A DNA stretch of 28,424 nucleotides, taken from contig CAJMPU010000022.1 in assembly GCA_905215505.1 (NCBI GenBank), forward strand, positions 1 to 28,424, given 5' to 3'. This DNA comes from an uncultured bacterium (GTDB lineage: Bacteria; Actinomycetota; Coriobacteriia; Coriobacteriales; Coriobacteriaceae). Shown here piece after piece: positions 7,049 through 14,809 of this stretch. The notes under the pieces were generated by a model. That model was not told where the DNA came from. It was given only the letters and a program-made list of their open reading frames with translations, and searched no databases. The translations under genes were made by a program, and so were the position numbers. The number at the start of each line of letters is the position of its first letter. The stretch's first letter is position 1.

Positions 7049-7758
7049 AGAATGATGCCCGCGACCGTGTTATCGTCGCCCTCGACTGCGACCGTGAGCG
7101 CGCGCTCGAGCTCGCCCACGAGCTTTCGGGCCATGCCGCCTGGCTCAAGGTCGGCATGACGCTCTATTACGCTGAGGGTCCCCAGATCGTCAAGACCTTT
7201 AAGGACCTTGGCTTTAAGGTCTTCCTCGACCTTAAGTTCCATGACATTCCGCATCAGGTGCGCGGCGCTGCCCGCTCGGCCTCGCTTGCCGGTGCCGACC
7301 TGCTTTCGGTCCACGGCCTGGGCTCGGGTGCTATGCTCGCTGCCTGCCGCGAGGGTGCCGAGGAGGCGCGTGAGGACCGCGCCAAGCTCCTCGCCATCAC
7401 CGTGCTCACGAGCATGAATCAGGATGCCTTGAGCGAGATCGGCGTCGAGTCGCCCGTGGCCGAGGAGGCCGCCCGCTTGGCAAAGCTTGCTCAGGCCAAC
7501 GGCATCGATGGCATCGTGTGCTCACCGATGGAGGCTCATGACATGCGTGAGCTGCTGGGTCCTGATGCCCTGATCGTAACTCCGGGTGTGCGTCCGGTGG
7601 GTGCCGCCCTTGGTGACCAGTCCCGCGTGGCGACGCCTTCCCAGGCTATCGAGCGTGGCGCAAGCCACATTGTGGTGGGCCGTCCCATCACCGGTGCCGA
7701 CGATCCGGTTGCCGCCTTTGACGCCATCGTCGCCGAGCTGGTCGAAAACGTCGCGTAA
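7042..7758 (+). CDS. pyrF: Orotidine-5'-phosphate decarboxylase
   Basis: Decarboxylates OMP to UMP, the last step of de novo synthesis. The 238-residue TIM-barrel protein carries the catalytic signature FLDLKFHDIPHQV (Asp63, Lys65, Asp68), VIVALDCD at the first strand and the phosphate-binding IVVGRPIT near the end. The short length and motif fit the bacterial type-1 family. ATG at 7042 lies within the last codons of pyrD, so translation is probably coupled; the ribosome-binding site (GGTGGG) is weak. The next gene, mihF, follows after 240 bases with its own promoter, so pyrF is taken as the operon end. pyrE, which makes its substrate, is not in this window. Confidence 0.96.
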   Translation: MLENDARDRVIVALDCDRERALELAHELSGHAAWLKVGMTLYYAEGPQIVKTFKDLGFKVFLDLKFHDIPHQVRGAARSASLAGADLLSVHGLGSGAMLAACREGAEEAREDRAKLLAITVLTSMNQDALSEIGVESPVAEEAARLAKLAQANGIDGIVCSPMEAHDMRELLGPDALIVTPGVRPVGAALGDQSRVATPSQAIERGASHIVVGRPITGADDPVAAFDAIVAELVENVA

Positions 7759-7803
7759 AAGATTCCCCTAAGTCATCACTTTTGGGTCTCATTAGCACAA
7801 AAT

Positions 7804-7861
7804 AGCCCCTGTGCCTGCGTAAACTTTCCCATCCTTTGTGTGGAATCGCAGGTCAGGGGCT
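7804..7861. other. Long imperfect hairpin downstream of pyrF
   Basis: AGCCCCTG (7804-7811) pairs with CAGGGGCT (7854-7861), and CCTGCG (7814-7819) with CGCAGG (7847-7852), separated by a small internal loop. A further TTCC/GGAA pair can form in the 27-base apical part. On the + strand only TAACTTT follows; on the - strand the downstream bases read ATTTTGT. It may terminate the pyr operon inefficiently, be a small structured RNA, or be a dispersed repeat. Confidence 0.5.
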
Positions 7862-7944
7862 TAACTTTGGGCGCAGTATATTGCACTTTTTGCGGGTATC
7901 GTCTAACCTATGGAGCCGCGATTAGGTATTTTGTACGTTCTACG

Positions 7945-7953
7945 TGCTAAAAT
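7945..7953 (+). promoter_or_regulatory. Extended -10 promoter for mihF-gmk-rpoZ-thiI
   Basis: TGCTAAAAT combines TGn with the hexamer TAAAAT. A start near 7960 gives a 38-base leader containing GGAGG at 7988-7992. No clear -35 is seen. Confidence 0.5.
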
Positions 7954-7997
7954 GCCAATTATTGAATCAGATATAACCCAACTATTTGGAGGTACGA

Positions 7998-8306
7998 ATG
8001 GCACTCCCTCAGCTTACCGACGAGCAGCGCAAGCAGGCTCTTGAGAAGGCTGCTGCCGCACGTCACGCCCGCGCTGAGCTTCGCGAGCAGATCAAAAAGG
8101 GCGAGAAGTCCCTCGAGTCCGTGCTCAACTCCGATGACCCCATCGCTTCCCGCATGAAGGTTTCCACCCTCATCGAGTCTCTCCCCGGTTATGGCAAGGC
8201 CAAGGCCGCCAAGATCATGGAGGAGCTCGGTATCTCCGCTACTCGTCGCGTCCAGGGCCTCGGCGTCCGTCAGCGCGAGCAGCTCCTCGAGCAGCTGACC
8301 AAATAA
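7998..8306 (+). CDS. mihF: Integration host factor, actinobacterial type (MihF)
   Basis: Small basic nucleoid protein that binds DNA through a helix-turn/H2TH-like domain; in mycobacteria and streptomycetes it supports chromosome compaction and site-specific recombination. The 102-residue product starts MALPQLTDEQRKQALEKAA, has a charged helical N-terminal half and ends with the DNA-binding part LIESLPGYGKAKAAKIMEE and GISATRRVQGLG. ATG at 7998 follows GGAGG by 5 bases; the longer frame from TTG at 7986 would start before that site. The neighbours pyrF on the left and gmk-rpoZ on the right reproduce the order known from other Actinomycetota, which strongly supports the call. Its stop abuts the gmk start. 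Confidence 0.93.
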   Translation: MALPQLTDEQRKQALEKAAAARHARAELREQIKKGEKSLESVLNSDDPIASRMKVSTLIESLPGYGKAKAAKIMEELGISATRRVQGLGVRQREQLLEQLTK

Positions 8307-8876
8307 GTGAGCGCTCAGGATTCCAAGCTCTTTGTGATTTCTGGACCGTCAGGCGCAGGCAAGGGTACGCTCGTCGCTCGTGTGCGCGAGCGCCGCTCGA
8401 ACCTGGGTCTGACGGTTTCGGCTACCACGCGAGCACCACGCAAAGGTGAGGTCGACGGCGTCAACTACTTTTTTCTGACGCGCGAGGAGTTCGACCGCCG
8501 CGTGGCAAACGGTGAGTTTGTTGAGTGGGCCGAGGTCCACGGTAACTGCTACGGCACGTTGGTGAGCGAGGTCACATCCAAGCTCGCCTCGGGCTCGTCT
8601 CTGATTTTGGAGATCGATGTCCAGGGCGCCCTGCAGGTGAAGGAGCGTTTCCCCGAGGCCGTGCTGATCTTTATCAAGCCGCCTTCGCTTGAGGTGCTCC
8701 GCGAGCGTCTAGTCGGTCGCGGTACCGAGACGCCCGAGACGATTGAGCTGCGTATGGCAAACGCCGCCGATGAGCTTGCCCTTGCCGACCGCTACGACGA
8801 CGTCGTGGTGAATGACGATCTCGACCGCGCGACCGATGAGCTCGTTCGCGTTCTCGATATGCATGAAAGGATCTGA
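8307..8876 (+). CDS. gmk: Guanylate kinase
   Basis: Phosphorylates GMP to GDP with ATP. The 189-residue product has the P-loop GPSGAGKGT (residues 13-21), the GMP-binding segment SATTRAPRKGEVDGVNYFF, and ILEIDVQGALQVK. The size is normal. GTG at 8307 begins directly after the mihF TAA, with no good Shine-Dalgarno, so translation is likely coupled to mihF. The residues between the start and the P-loop match the usual short N-terminus, leaving no reasonable later start. It is followed by rpoZ after 5 bases. Confidence 0.96.
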   Translation: MSAQDSKLFVISGPSGAGKGTLVARVRERRSNLGLTVSATTRAPRKGEVDGVNYFFLTREEFDRRVANGEFVEWAEVHGNCYGTLVSEVTSKLASGSSLILEIDVQGALQVKERFPEAVLIFIKPPSLEVLRERLVGRGTETPETIELRMANAADELALADRYDDVVVNDDLDRATDELVRVLDMHERI

Positions 8877-8881
8877 GGTCC

Positions 8882-9163
8882 GTGTCCGTTGTAAAGCCTT
8901 GCATTGACGATCTTCTGGAGAAGACCGATCACAACCGCTTCCTGCTCGCTTCGCTTGCCTCCAAGCGCGCCTGCGACATCAATAGCATGCTGCGTGGCCA
9001 GCACAACCGCGTGCTTGCCGTCCAGGATGTCGATGACATCACCATCGGGCTTTCCGGTGCCGATACCATCTCGATGGCTATGGACGAGATTGTCGACGGC
9101 GACATCTCTTACGACGAGGCCCGTTACGAGAAGGCGCTCGGCCACAAGGTTGCTGAAGCCTAA
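8882..9163 (+). CDS. rpoZ: DNA-directed RNA polymerase omega subunit
   Basis: Omega helps fold and latch beta-prime during RNA polymerase assembly and in some bacteria contributes to ppGpp binding. The 93-residue protein has the conserved helical block NRFLLASLASKRACDINSML, equivalent to the omega signature, preceded by IDDLLEKTD. GTG at 8882 has GGATCTGAGG upstream and begins 5 bases after the gmk stop. The gmk-rpoZ pairing is very widely conserved, which supports the short and divergent protein being omega. The next ATG (thiI) starts immediately after its TAA. Confidence 0.92.
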   Translation: MSVVKPCIDDLLEKTDHNRFLLASLASKRACDINSMLRGQHNRVLAVQDVDDITIGLSGADTISMAMDEIVDGDISYDEARYEKALGHKVAEA

Positions 9164-10408
9164 ATGGCGGCTCGCGTCTGCCTAGTCCACTATCACGAGG
9201 TTGGGCTGAAGGGCAAGAACCGCGCACATTTTGAGCATATCCTCATGGATAACATCAAGGCGGCCTTGGCCGCCTTTTCCGTGAACGCCGTGTCTCGAAT
9301 TTCCGGTTATATCCTCGTGACCTTTAACGAGCATCAGGCCGACGAGGCGGCGCGTGTCATCCGCACCGTCCCCGGCGTTGCCCGTGTGTCTTTGGCGTAT
9401 CACACCAACCGCGACCCGCAGGAGTACTGCGCCGCCGCTGTGAAGGCGCTGCGCGAGTTTGGTTCCTTCGATTCGTTTAAGGTGCACGCCAAGCGCTCCA
9501 ATACTGACTATGAGCTCACCTCGATCGATATCAATCGACAGGTTGGCGAGGTGCTGTGTGAGGCGTTTCCCGATAAAAAGGTCCAGATGCACGACCCCGA
9601 CGCGATGGTGCACGTTCTGGTGGTTCAGGGTAGTGTCTACGTGTATGCGCGCTCCCAGCGCGGCGTTGGCGGCCTTCCGGTGGGTTCTGCCGGCAAGGTC
9701 GTGACGCTGCTGTCGTCGGGTATCGATTCTCCGGTGGCGACCTGGATGCTCGCGCGTCGCGGCGCGGTGTGCGTGCCGGTGCATTTCTCTGGTCGTCCGC
9801 AGACGCCCGATACGAGCGAGTATTTGGTGCAGGACATCATCCGTGCGCTTGAGCCGGGTGTCCAGATCGGCCGCCTGTACGTGGTGCCGTTTGGCGACTG
9901 CCAGCGTGAGATTTCGGTCACCTGCCCCAGCAATCTGCGCGTGATCATGTATCGCCGCATTATGTATTCGGTTGCCGAGCGCATTGCACACATCGAGGGC
10001 GCCAAGGCCATCGTGACCGGCGAATCGCTTGGGCAGGTTGCCTCCCAAACGCTTGAGAACATCATGGCCGTCAACGAGGCCGTGAAGATCCCCGTGTTCC
10101 GCCCTCTCATCGGTTCGGACAAGCAGGAGATCATCGCGCGCGCCGAGGAGATTGGTACGTTCGATATCTCGACTGAGGCCGCTCCCGACTGCTGCACGCT
10201 ATTTATGCCGCGCCGTCCCGAGACGCATGCCAAACTCGATGCCGTGCATGAGGCCTGGGAGTTGTTCGATCATGAGGAGATGATCGAGCGCCTGCTCAAG
10301 CAGACCGAGTACATCGACTTCGAGAGCAACACGTATAAGGCCCCTAAGACCTTAAAACGCAAACATTCGGAGCTTGCTCCGCGTGAGATTTACCAAGATC
10401 ACGAGTAA
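9164..10408 (+). CDS. thiI: tRNA 4-thiouridine synthase ThiI (no rhodanese domain)
   Basis: Adenylates U8 of tRNA and introduces sulfur to make s4U; in some organisms it also serves thiamine thiazole synthesis. The 414-residue protein begins with the NFLD-like segment HEVGLKGKNRAHFE, continues with a THUMP domain, and has a PP-loop pyrophosphatase domain with LLSSGIDSPVATWMLARR and VTGESLGQVASQTLENI. The cysteine in CCTLFMPRRPETH corresponds to the conserved mid-protein Cys. The C-terminal rhodanese domain found in E. coli ThiI is absent, so sulfur must come another way, probably directly from a cysteine desulfurase. ATG at 9164 abuts the rpoZ stop. A perfect terminator follows. Confidence 0.95.
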   Translation: MAARVCLVHYHEVGLKGKNRAHFEHILMDNIKAALAAFSVNAVSRISGYILVTFNEHQADEAARVIRTVPGVARVSLAYHTNRDPQEYCAAAVKALREFGSFDSFKVHAKRSNTDYELTSIDINRQVGEVLCEAFPDKKVQMHDPDAMVHVLVVQGSVYVYARSQRGVGGLPVGSAGKVVTLLSSGIDSPVATWMLARRGAVCVPVHFSGRPQTPDTSEYLVQDIIRALEPGVQIGRLYVVPFGDCQREISVTCPSNLRVIMYRRIMYSVAERIAHIEGAKAIVTGESLGQVASQTLENIMAVNEAVKIPVFRPLIGSDKQEIIARAEEIGTFDISTEAAPDCCTLFMPRRPETHAKLDAVHEAWELFDHEEMIERLLKQTEYIDFESNTYKAPKTLKRKHSELAPREIYQDHE

Positions 10409-10417
10409 ATTTGTGCA

Positions 10418-10450
10418 TAGACCGACGATGCGCCTGCATCGTCGGTCTTT
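10418..10450 (+). terminator. Rho-independent terminator after thiI
   Basis: AGACCGACGATGC (10418-10430) pairs perfectly with 10435-10447 around a GCCT loop; the stem base runs into T4. It ends the mihF-gmk-rpoZ-thiI unit ten bases after the thiI stop. Confidence 0.9.
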
Positions 10451-10475
10451 TGCTATCTGGGCATTTTGCGGCTAA

Positions 10476-10511
10476 GTGTCCATTTGCTGACGTGTGCCTG
10501 AATAAATGGAC
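10476..10511. repeat. Inverted repeat upstream of comEA
   Basis: TGTCCATTT (10476-10484) and AAATGGACA (10503-10511) are perfect inverted copies separated by 18 bases, in the 213-base gap between thiI and comEA. They could be an operator or a small hairpin. No T run follows, so it is not a terminator. Confidence 0.55.
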
Positions 10512-10551
10512 AGATTTGTGCAAGGTTTTGGTTGGTTTTTGGTTTGACCGC

Positions 10552-10563
10552 TAAAACCGGTTT
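10552..10563. promoter_or_regulatory. 12-bp palindrome upstream of comEA
   Basis: AAAACCGGTTTT is a perfect palindrome located 59 bases before the comEA start. The position and symmetry suit a binding site for a dimeric regulator of the competence genes, but no promoter hexamers could be placed around it with confidence. Confidence 0.4.
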
Positions 10564-10621
10564 TGGAGCGTGGCTGTTGCGGAGCTCCTTTCCTGACACG
10601 ATGGTGTTGGGAGGTTTTGCT

Positions 10622-11335
10622 ATGGCGCAGCGCGAACAACACGAACGAGTCAAACGGATGGACCGCTTGGCGGACAAGCTGTTCGGTCATAAGGCAGTGG
10701 TGATGGCGATACTGGTCGTCATTGCGATGGCGAGTGGACTGGCGATGGCGAACCTTGGCGGCGGTGCCGGTGGCGTGTCGTTTGAGCGCACTGACGGTTC
10801 GGGCTCGTTGGTGGAGCCGGGATCCGGTGATACCTCGAGCGGAAAGACATCCGAAGGTTCTTCGACTAAGGCTTCTGCCGCGGCAGAGGTCTATGTCGAT
10901 GTCGATGGCGCCGTTGTGTCACCCGGTGTATATCGCCTCAAAGACGGGGCGCGGGTGGCTCAGGCGATTGATGCCGCCGGCGGGCTGGCGCCCGAGGCAG
11001 ACGTTACGGGGCTCAATCGGGCATCTAAGGTCGTCGATGGACAGAAGATTCACGTTCCAACGATAGGGGGGCAGCAGGCGTCCATTGCGGAAGCCGGTGT
11101 TGATGGTGGGGCTTCCGCATCATCGGGCGTGAGTGGCGCAACAGGCCTAGTAAACATCAATACGGCAAGCGCAGAAGAGCTACAGACGCTCTCGGGCATC
11201 GGTCCCTCCATGGCCCAGTCGATTATCGATGAGCGGACAAAGAACGGTGCTTTTGCCTCGGTTGACGATCTGATGCGTGTGTCGGGAATCGGCGAGAAGA
11301 AGCTTGCCAAAATCAAAGATTGCATCTGCGTATGA
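10622..11335 (+). CDS. comEA: ComEA-like DNA-binding competence protein
   Basis: Membrane-anchored receptor that binds incoming double-stranded DNA outside the membrane for delivery to the ComEC channel. The 237-residue product has a charged N-terminus, one membrane segment (about residues 24-46), a low-complexity Gly/Ser/Thr linker (50-88), an SLBB domain VYVDVDGAVVSPGVYRL (about 90-146), a second linker, and a C-terminal helix-hairpin-helix pair starting VNINTASAEELQTLSGIG and repeating at VSGIGEKKLAKIK. ATG at 10622 has GGGAGG 7 bases upstream; in-frame starts up to 10532 lack a site and would put 30 unmatched residues before the anchor. The stop overlaps comEC by ATGA. Confidence 0.93.
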   Translation: MAQREQHERVKRMDRLADKLFGHKAVVMAILVVIAMASGLAMANLGGGAGGVSFERTDGSGSLVEPGSGDTSSGKTSEGSSTKASAAAEVYVDVDGAVVSPGVYRLKDGARVAQAIDAAGGLAPEADVTGLNRASKVVDGQKIHVPTIGGQQASIAEAGVDGGASASSGVSGATGLVNINTASAEELQTLSGIGPSMAQSIIDERTKNGAFASVDDLMRVSGIGEKKLAKIKDCICV

Positions 11336-13635
11336 GTGCGACCGAGCGCGAGCAAGTGATGCCACCACGACCATTGATGCCGTGGACGATGGCGCTTTGT
11401 GCCGGCTTGTGTGTGAGCTGTGGCTTGGTACTTAACATGGCGGCCGATTTGCTGTTGGGAGAGCGGGCAGCGCCCGTCGCGTCGCTTATGGCCATTCCCG
11501 TTGCGGCTGCGGCTTGTATCGTATTGGCTCGGTCCTGTATGCGCCTTGTGCGGTGGAGACGATGGCTTTATGCCGCGGGCCTTGGCTTCTTGGCGGGGGC
11601 GGTCGTGTCCGCGGGTTGGGCGATCGGGACACTGCGTGCTTCGAGCGCACTGGATAATCGGGCTGCGAGCAGTCTCGAGTTTGTTGTGCACGGCGACCCG
11701 TCCATCAGTGACGGTGCGTACTCCTATGCCTGCGATGCGTATGCGGGCGAAAAGCGTTTGGGTCAGGTGCGGCTGTCGTGTGATCGCGAGCTCGACGCCG
11801 GTTCGCATGTACGTGCTATCGGTCGAATTTCGCGCTTTGAGAACGATGCGTATGGGCGCTCACGCGTGCTTCGAGGCGAGGCGCGCAAGGTTAAAGCCGT
11901 TCGGATTGTGTCGGTCGATGAGGGCTCTCCGGAGCCGCTGCTTCGACTGCGAAATGGGCTGCTTGCGTCTATCGCGCCTGCGACCGACCCGGCGCGTGCG
12001 CTCATAGCCGGTGTCGTCTGCGGTCGTTCGGCCGAGCTGCGCGCCCAGCCGGCGGGCGACTGGTTTTCGGTGACGGGAACGGCGCATCTTATCGCCGTCT
12101 CGGGCAGCCATTTGGCTATCGTGGGGTTTTTAATCGAGGGTTTATTGCAAAAGACTCGGTGCTCACGTGGTCTTCAGCGGGCGATACTGGCGATAACGCT
12201 TGTGGGCTACGCTACCTTTACGGGCGCGTCTCCCTCTGCCGTGCGCGCGTGCTGCATGGTGTTCGCGACGCTTGTCGTAAACGGCGCGGGGCGTCGCCGG
12301 CACGGCGCATCGGCACTCTTTGTTACCATGTCCATCTTTGTGCTACTGCGGCCGACGGTGCTGTTCGAGATGGGCTTTCAGCTTTCATGTGCCAGCGTCT
12401 TAGCCATTCTGTGCTTTTGCCCCTATGCGACCTTCGCTTTGGGTGAGCTGGGCGTGCCATCGGGCGTTGCCAGCATGCTTTCCGTCACGCTGTGCTCGCA
12501 GTTGGCGACATTTCCCATTACCATTCCTGCCTTCGGTACGTTCTCGCTCATTGCTCCGCTGGCAAATGCGGTCATCGGTCCGGTGGTGAGCGTACTGCTT
12601 GCTGTGTCCATCGTGCTGGTTCCCTTTTCGCTCGTGGGACCGTTGCGGACTTGGGCGCTCGTTGTGCCCATGATTGCCGCCCGTTGCGCGCTGTTCTTCG
12701 AGCAGCTGTTTGCCGCCGTGCCGGGTGCATCCGTGAGCGTGCCGCCCGATAGCATGTGGATTTACCTAGTGCCGTGTTTGCTGGCGGTTCTGCTTGTCCG
12801 GTGGCCGCGTCCCCGTGCGCGTCCTATGGCGGTGGGGCTTGCATGCCTTGTGCTCTTGGCTGCGATTCCGTACGTCTACTGGGATCGATTCGCTCCGCCT
12901 TCGGTGACGGTGCTCGATGTGGGCCAGGCCGATGCGATTCTTATCCGCCAGGGCGGCGCAGTAGCACTCGTCGATTGCGGACTCGACGAGCGCGTGGTGG
13001 CGGCGTTGGTCCGCAATAACGTGCACCATATCGATGCCGTCTTTGTGACGCATTGGGATGAGGACCACTGGGGTGGTCTGCCTGCCGTGCTCGAACAGTT
13101 TTCGGTCGGAACGATTGCCGTGGCGGCGGATGCGCTGGAGGATGCTCCTGCCGAGGTATTGAACCGACCTGGCGTGGAGTATCGGCAGGTGCGCCGTGGG
13201 GATACGGTCGACATCGGCTCATTTTGCGCCCACGTGATGTGGCCATTCGAGTCCGTGGATGGCGAGGGAAATGAGGACTCCCTTGTCCTGCTGCTCTCTT
13301 ATGTTCAGGAAGGCAAGGGCCTGCGCATGCTCCTCACCGGTGATGCCGAGCTCGACCAAGAACGGGAATTCGTGCAGGAGGTGGGGGATATCGATGTCCT
13401 TAAACTTGGGCATCACGGCTCCAAGGTTTCAGTCGATGGTGAGTTGCTGGACGTCCTGAAGCCCGAGCTTTCCCTTGCGAGCGCGGGCGAGGGGAATCGA
13501 TACGGCCATCCGTCCGATGCCTGCGTCGATGCCGTGAAGGAAGCGGGTGGTGTGTTCGCGTGCACCATCGAACACGGCGACATTACCGTCGCGCCGACTG
13601 CGAATGGCTTTGCGATGAGATGCCAGCGACCGTGA
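11332..13635 (+). CDS. comEC: ComEC/Rec2 DNA-uptake channel protein
   Basis: Polytopic membrane protein that moves single-stranded DNA into the cell during natural transformation. In 767 residues it shows an N-terminal pair of membrane helices and a soluble OB-like region (DUF4131 type), the competence core beginning GTAHLIAVSGSHLAIVGFL with many hydrophobic helices, and a C-terminal metallo-beta-lactamase-like domain starting VTVLDVGQADAILI. The metal motif is THWDEDHWGG (His574, Asp576, Asp578, His579) and KLGHHGSK follows. ATG at 11332 overlaps the comEA stop in ATGA, implying coupled translation; an alternative ATG at 11359 would shorten it by nine residues. An intact metal motif suggests an active nuclease domain. 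The gene is full length, with no sign of decay. Confidence 0.94.
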   Translation: MSATEREQVMPPRPLMPWTMALCAGLCVSCGLVLNMAADLLLGERAAPVASLMAIPVAAAACIVLARSCMRLVRWRRWLYAAGLGFLAGAVVSAGWAIGTLRASSALDNRAASSLEFVVHGDPSISDGAYSYACDAYAGEKRLGQVRLSCDRELDAGSHVRAIGRISRFENDAYGRSRVLRGEARKVKAVRIVSVDEGSPEPLLRLRNGLLASIAPATDPARALIAGVVCGRSAELRAQPAGDWFSVTGTAHLIAVSGSHLAIVGFLIEGLLQKTRCSRGLQRAILAITLVGYATFTGASPSAVRACCMVFATLVVNGAGRRRHGASALFVTMSIFVLLRPTVLFEMGFQLSCASVLAILCFCPYATFALGELGVPSGVASMLSVTLCSQLATFPITIPAFGTFSLIAPLANAVIGPVVSVLLAVSIVLVPFSLVGPLRTWALVVPMIAARCALFFEQLFAAVPGASVSVPPDSMWIYLVPCLLAVLLVRWPRPRARPMAVGLACLVLLAAIPYVYWDRFAPPSVTVLDVGQADAILIRQGGAVALVDCGLDERVVAALVRNNVHHIDAVFVTHWDEDHWGGLPAVLEQFSVGTIAVAADALEDAPAEVLNRPGVEYRQVRRGDTVDIGSFCAHVMWPFESVDGEGNEDSLVLLLSYVQEGKGLRMLLTGDAELDQEREFVQEVGDIDVLKLGHHGSKVSVDGELLDVLKPELSLASAGEGNRYGHPSDACVDAVKEAGGVFACTIEHGDITVAPTANGFAMRCQRP

Positions 13636-13643
13636 TGACATCG

Positions 13644-13673
13644 TTGGCGCGCGGCTGGCCCCTGGGCTAAAAT
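13644..13673 (+). promoter_or_regulatory. Promoter of holA
   Basis: TTGGCG (13644-13649) and TAAAAT (13668-13673) are separated by 18 bases, the best -35/-10 pair in the window. Transcription from about 13680 leaves 34 bases before the holA ATG at 13714, including GAGAGGGG. It also argues against the in-frame ATG at 13672, which lies inside the -10. Confidence 0.6.
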
Positions 13674-13713
13674 GGCACAGTACGAATTCGAGAGTCTGCG
13701 AGAGGGGAGCGCA

Positions 13714-14676
13714 ATGCCCGAAACCGGTCTGCTGCCGGCATATCTGATCGTTGGTACCGATGGGGTCAAGCGCGACCACGCCGTCTCGCGTATGAAAGCT
13801 CGCTTGGAAAAGTCGGGTATGGTTGAGTTCAACCTCGATGAACGCGACATGACCAAAGACCCCGATATCGAGTCGATCATTGGCTCGCTCAATACCTTTC
13901 CCATGGGCAGCGAGTTTCGCCTGGTAATCCTTGACGGCTGCTCCAAGCTTGCCAAGGCGGTTTCCGAACCGCTCGTCGAGTATCTGGCGAGTCCAAGTCC
14001 CACAACGGTCTGCCTTATTATCGCCGATTCGCTCGCCAAGAATACGCGCCTGTACAAGGCGATCGCCAAGATTGACAAGAAGGCCGTCATCGATTGCTCG
14101 GGCACCAAGCGCTGGGAGCTCCCACGCCGCGTGCAGCAGATGGCGACGCAACACGGCAAGTCCATCTCGGCGGCGGCCGCCGAGGAGCTTGTCTCGCGCT
14201 CGGGCGAGAACACCCGCATGCTCGATAACGACTTGGCCAAGCTTGCCCAGATGGTCGAGGCCCCTCAGATTGAGCTTGCCGATGTGGAACGCTGGATCGT
14301 CCGCACGGCCGAGGTCCAGCCCTGGGATTTTCTCAACGCGGTATCGGCTCGTGATATACGCCGCTCGCTTGAGCTCTTCAATTTACTGCCCGTCAAGAGT
14401 TACGTGTGGACCTACACATTGCTGTGCGGCCGCATCCGTGAGCTGATCGTCGCCAAGGCGCTTGACTCTCGTGGGCAGGGCCGCGAGCTTGCCGCGACGC
14501 TCAAGCTTCAGGCCTGGCAGGTCAAGAATCACCTGACCTGGGCACGTCGTTTTTCGATGGCCGAGCTCCTTGCCGCGCTCGAGGGCGCCGTCGATGTGGA
14601 GCTCGCGCTCAAGGGTTCGGCCGATTCGGAGACCGCGCTTTTGCTCTGGATTACGAACATCTTGAGAAAATCGTGA
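13714..14676 (+). CDS. holA: DNA polymerase III delta subunit (clamp-loader wrench)
   Basis: Delta opens the beta sliding clamp as part of the clamp loader. The 320-residue product begins MPETGLLPAYLIVGTDG and has the family pattern: an AAA+-like N-terminal domain without a working P-loop (YLIVGTDGVKRDHAV), VILDGCSKLAKAV, the segment LPRRVQQMATQHGKSIS with ELVSRSGENTRMLDNDLAKL, and the C-terminal helical domain containing WDFLNAVSARDIRRSLELF. Length is usual. ATG at 13714 with GAGAGGGG about 6 bases upstream is preferred over 13672. It often follows comEC in Gram-positive genomes and precedes rpsT, as here, so synteny supports the call. Confidence 0.93.
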   Translation: MPETGLLPAYLIVGTDGVKRDHAVSRMKARLEKSGMVEFNLDERDMTKDPDIESIIGSLNTFPMGSEFRLVILDGCSKLAKAVSEPLVEYLASPSPTTVCLIIADSLAKNTRLYKAIAKIDKKAVIDCSGTKRWELPRRVQQMATQHGKSISAAAAEELVSRSGENTRMLDNDLAKLAQMVEAPQIELADVERWIVRTAEVQPWDFLNAVSARDIRRSLELFNLLPVKSYVWTYTLLCGRIRELIVAKALDSRGQGRELAATLKLQAWQVKNHLTWARRFSMAELLAALEGAVDVELALKGSADSETALLLWITNILRKS

Positions 14677-14725
14677 TGATACCTGCCTATTTGACAAATT
14701 CGTTCTATCCCTTTGAGGGGGAGCG

Positions 14726-14734
14726 TGCTATAGT
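14726..14734 (+). promoter_or_regulatory. Extended -10 promoter for rpsT
   Basis: TGCTATAGT, identical to the rpmB promoter element. Expected start near 14741, giving a leader of about 69 bases. A perfect TTGACA at 14691-14696 lies 32 bases upstream of the hexamer, too far to act as its -35. Confidence 0.55.
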
Positions 14735-14744
14735 AGGCGCTTGC

Positions 14745-14782
14745 ATGACCTCACCGTGTCTCAGAGGTGTCATACATTTTTT
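14745..14782 (+). promoter_or_regulatory. Hairpin plus T run in the rpsT leader
   Basis: ATGACCTC (14745-14752) can pair with GAGG...TCAT (14764-14773) over eight positions with a two-base bulge, followed by T6 at 14777-14782, all before the rpsT ribosome-binding site. It resembles a weak attenuator and could contribute to control by S20, but the stem is modest. Confidence 0.35.
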
Positions 14783-14809
14783 GCAAGGAACTCGAAAGGA
14801 ACTCCAGAA

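Noticed and set aside
13672..13713. ATG at 13672 as the holA start
   Set aside because: It lies within the likely -10 TAAAAT; ATG 13714 has a good ribosome-binding site and the family N-terminus.
14691..14696. Perfect TTGACA before rpsT as a -35 box
   Set aside because: It is 32 bases from the only good -10 (14729), and no TAnnnT hexamer lies 16-18 bases after it.
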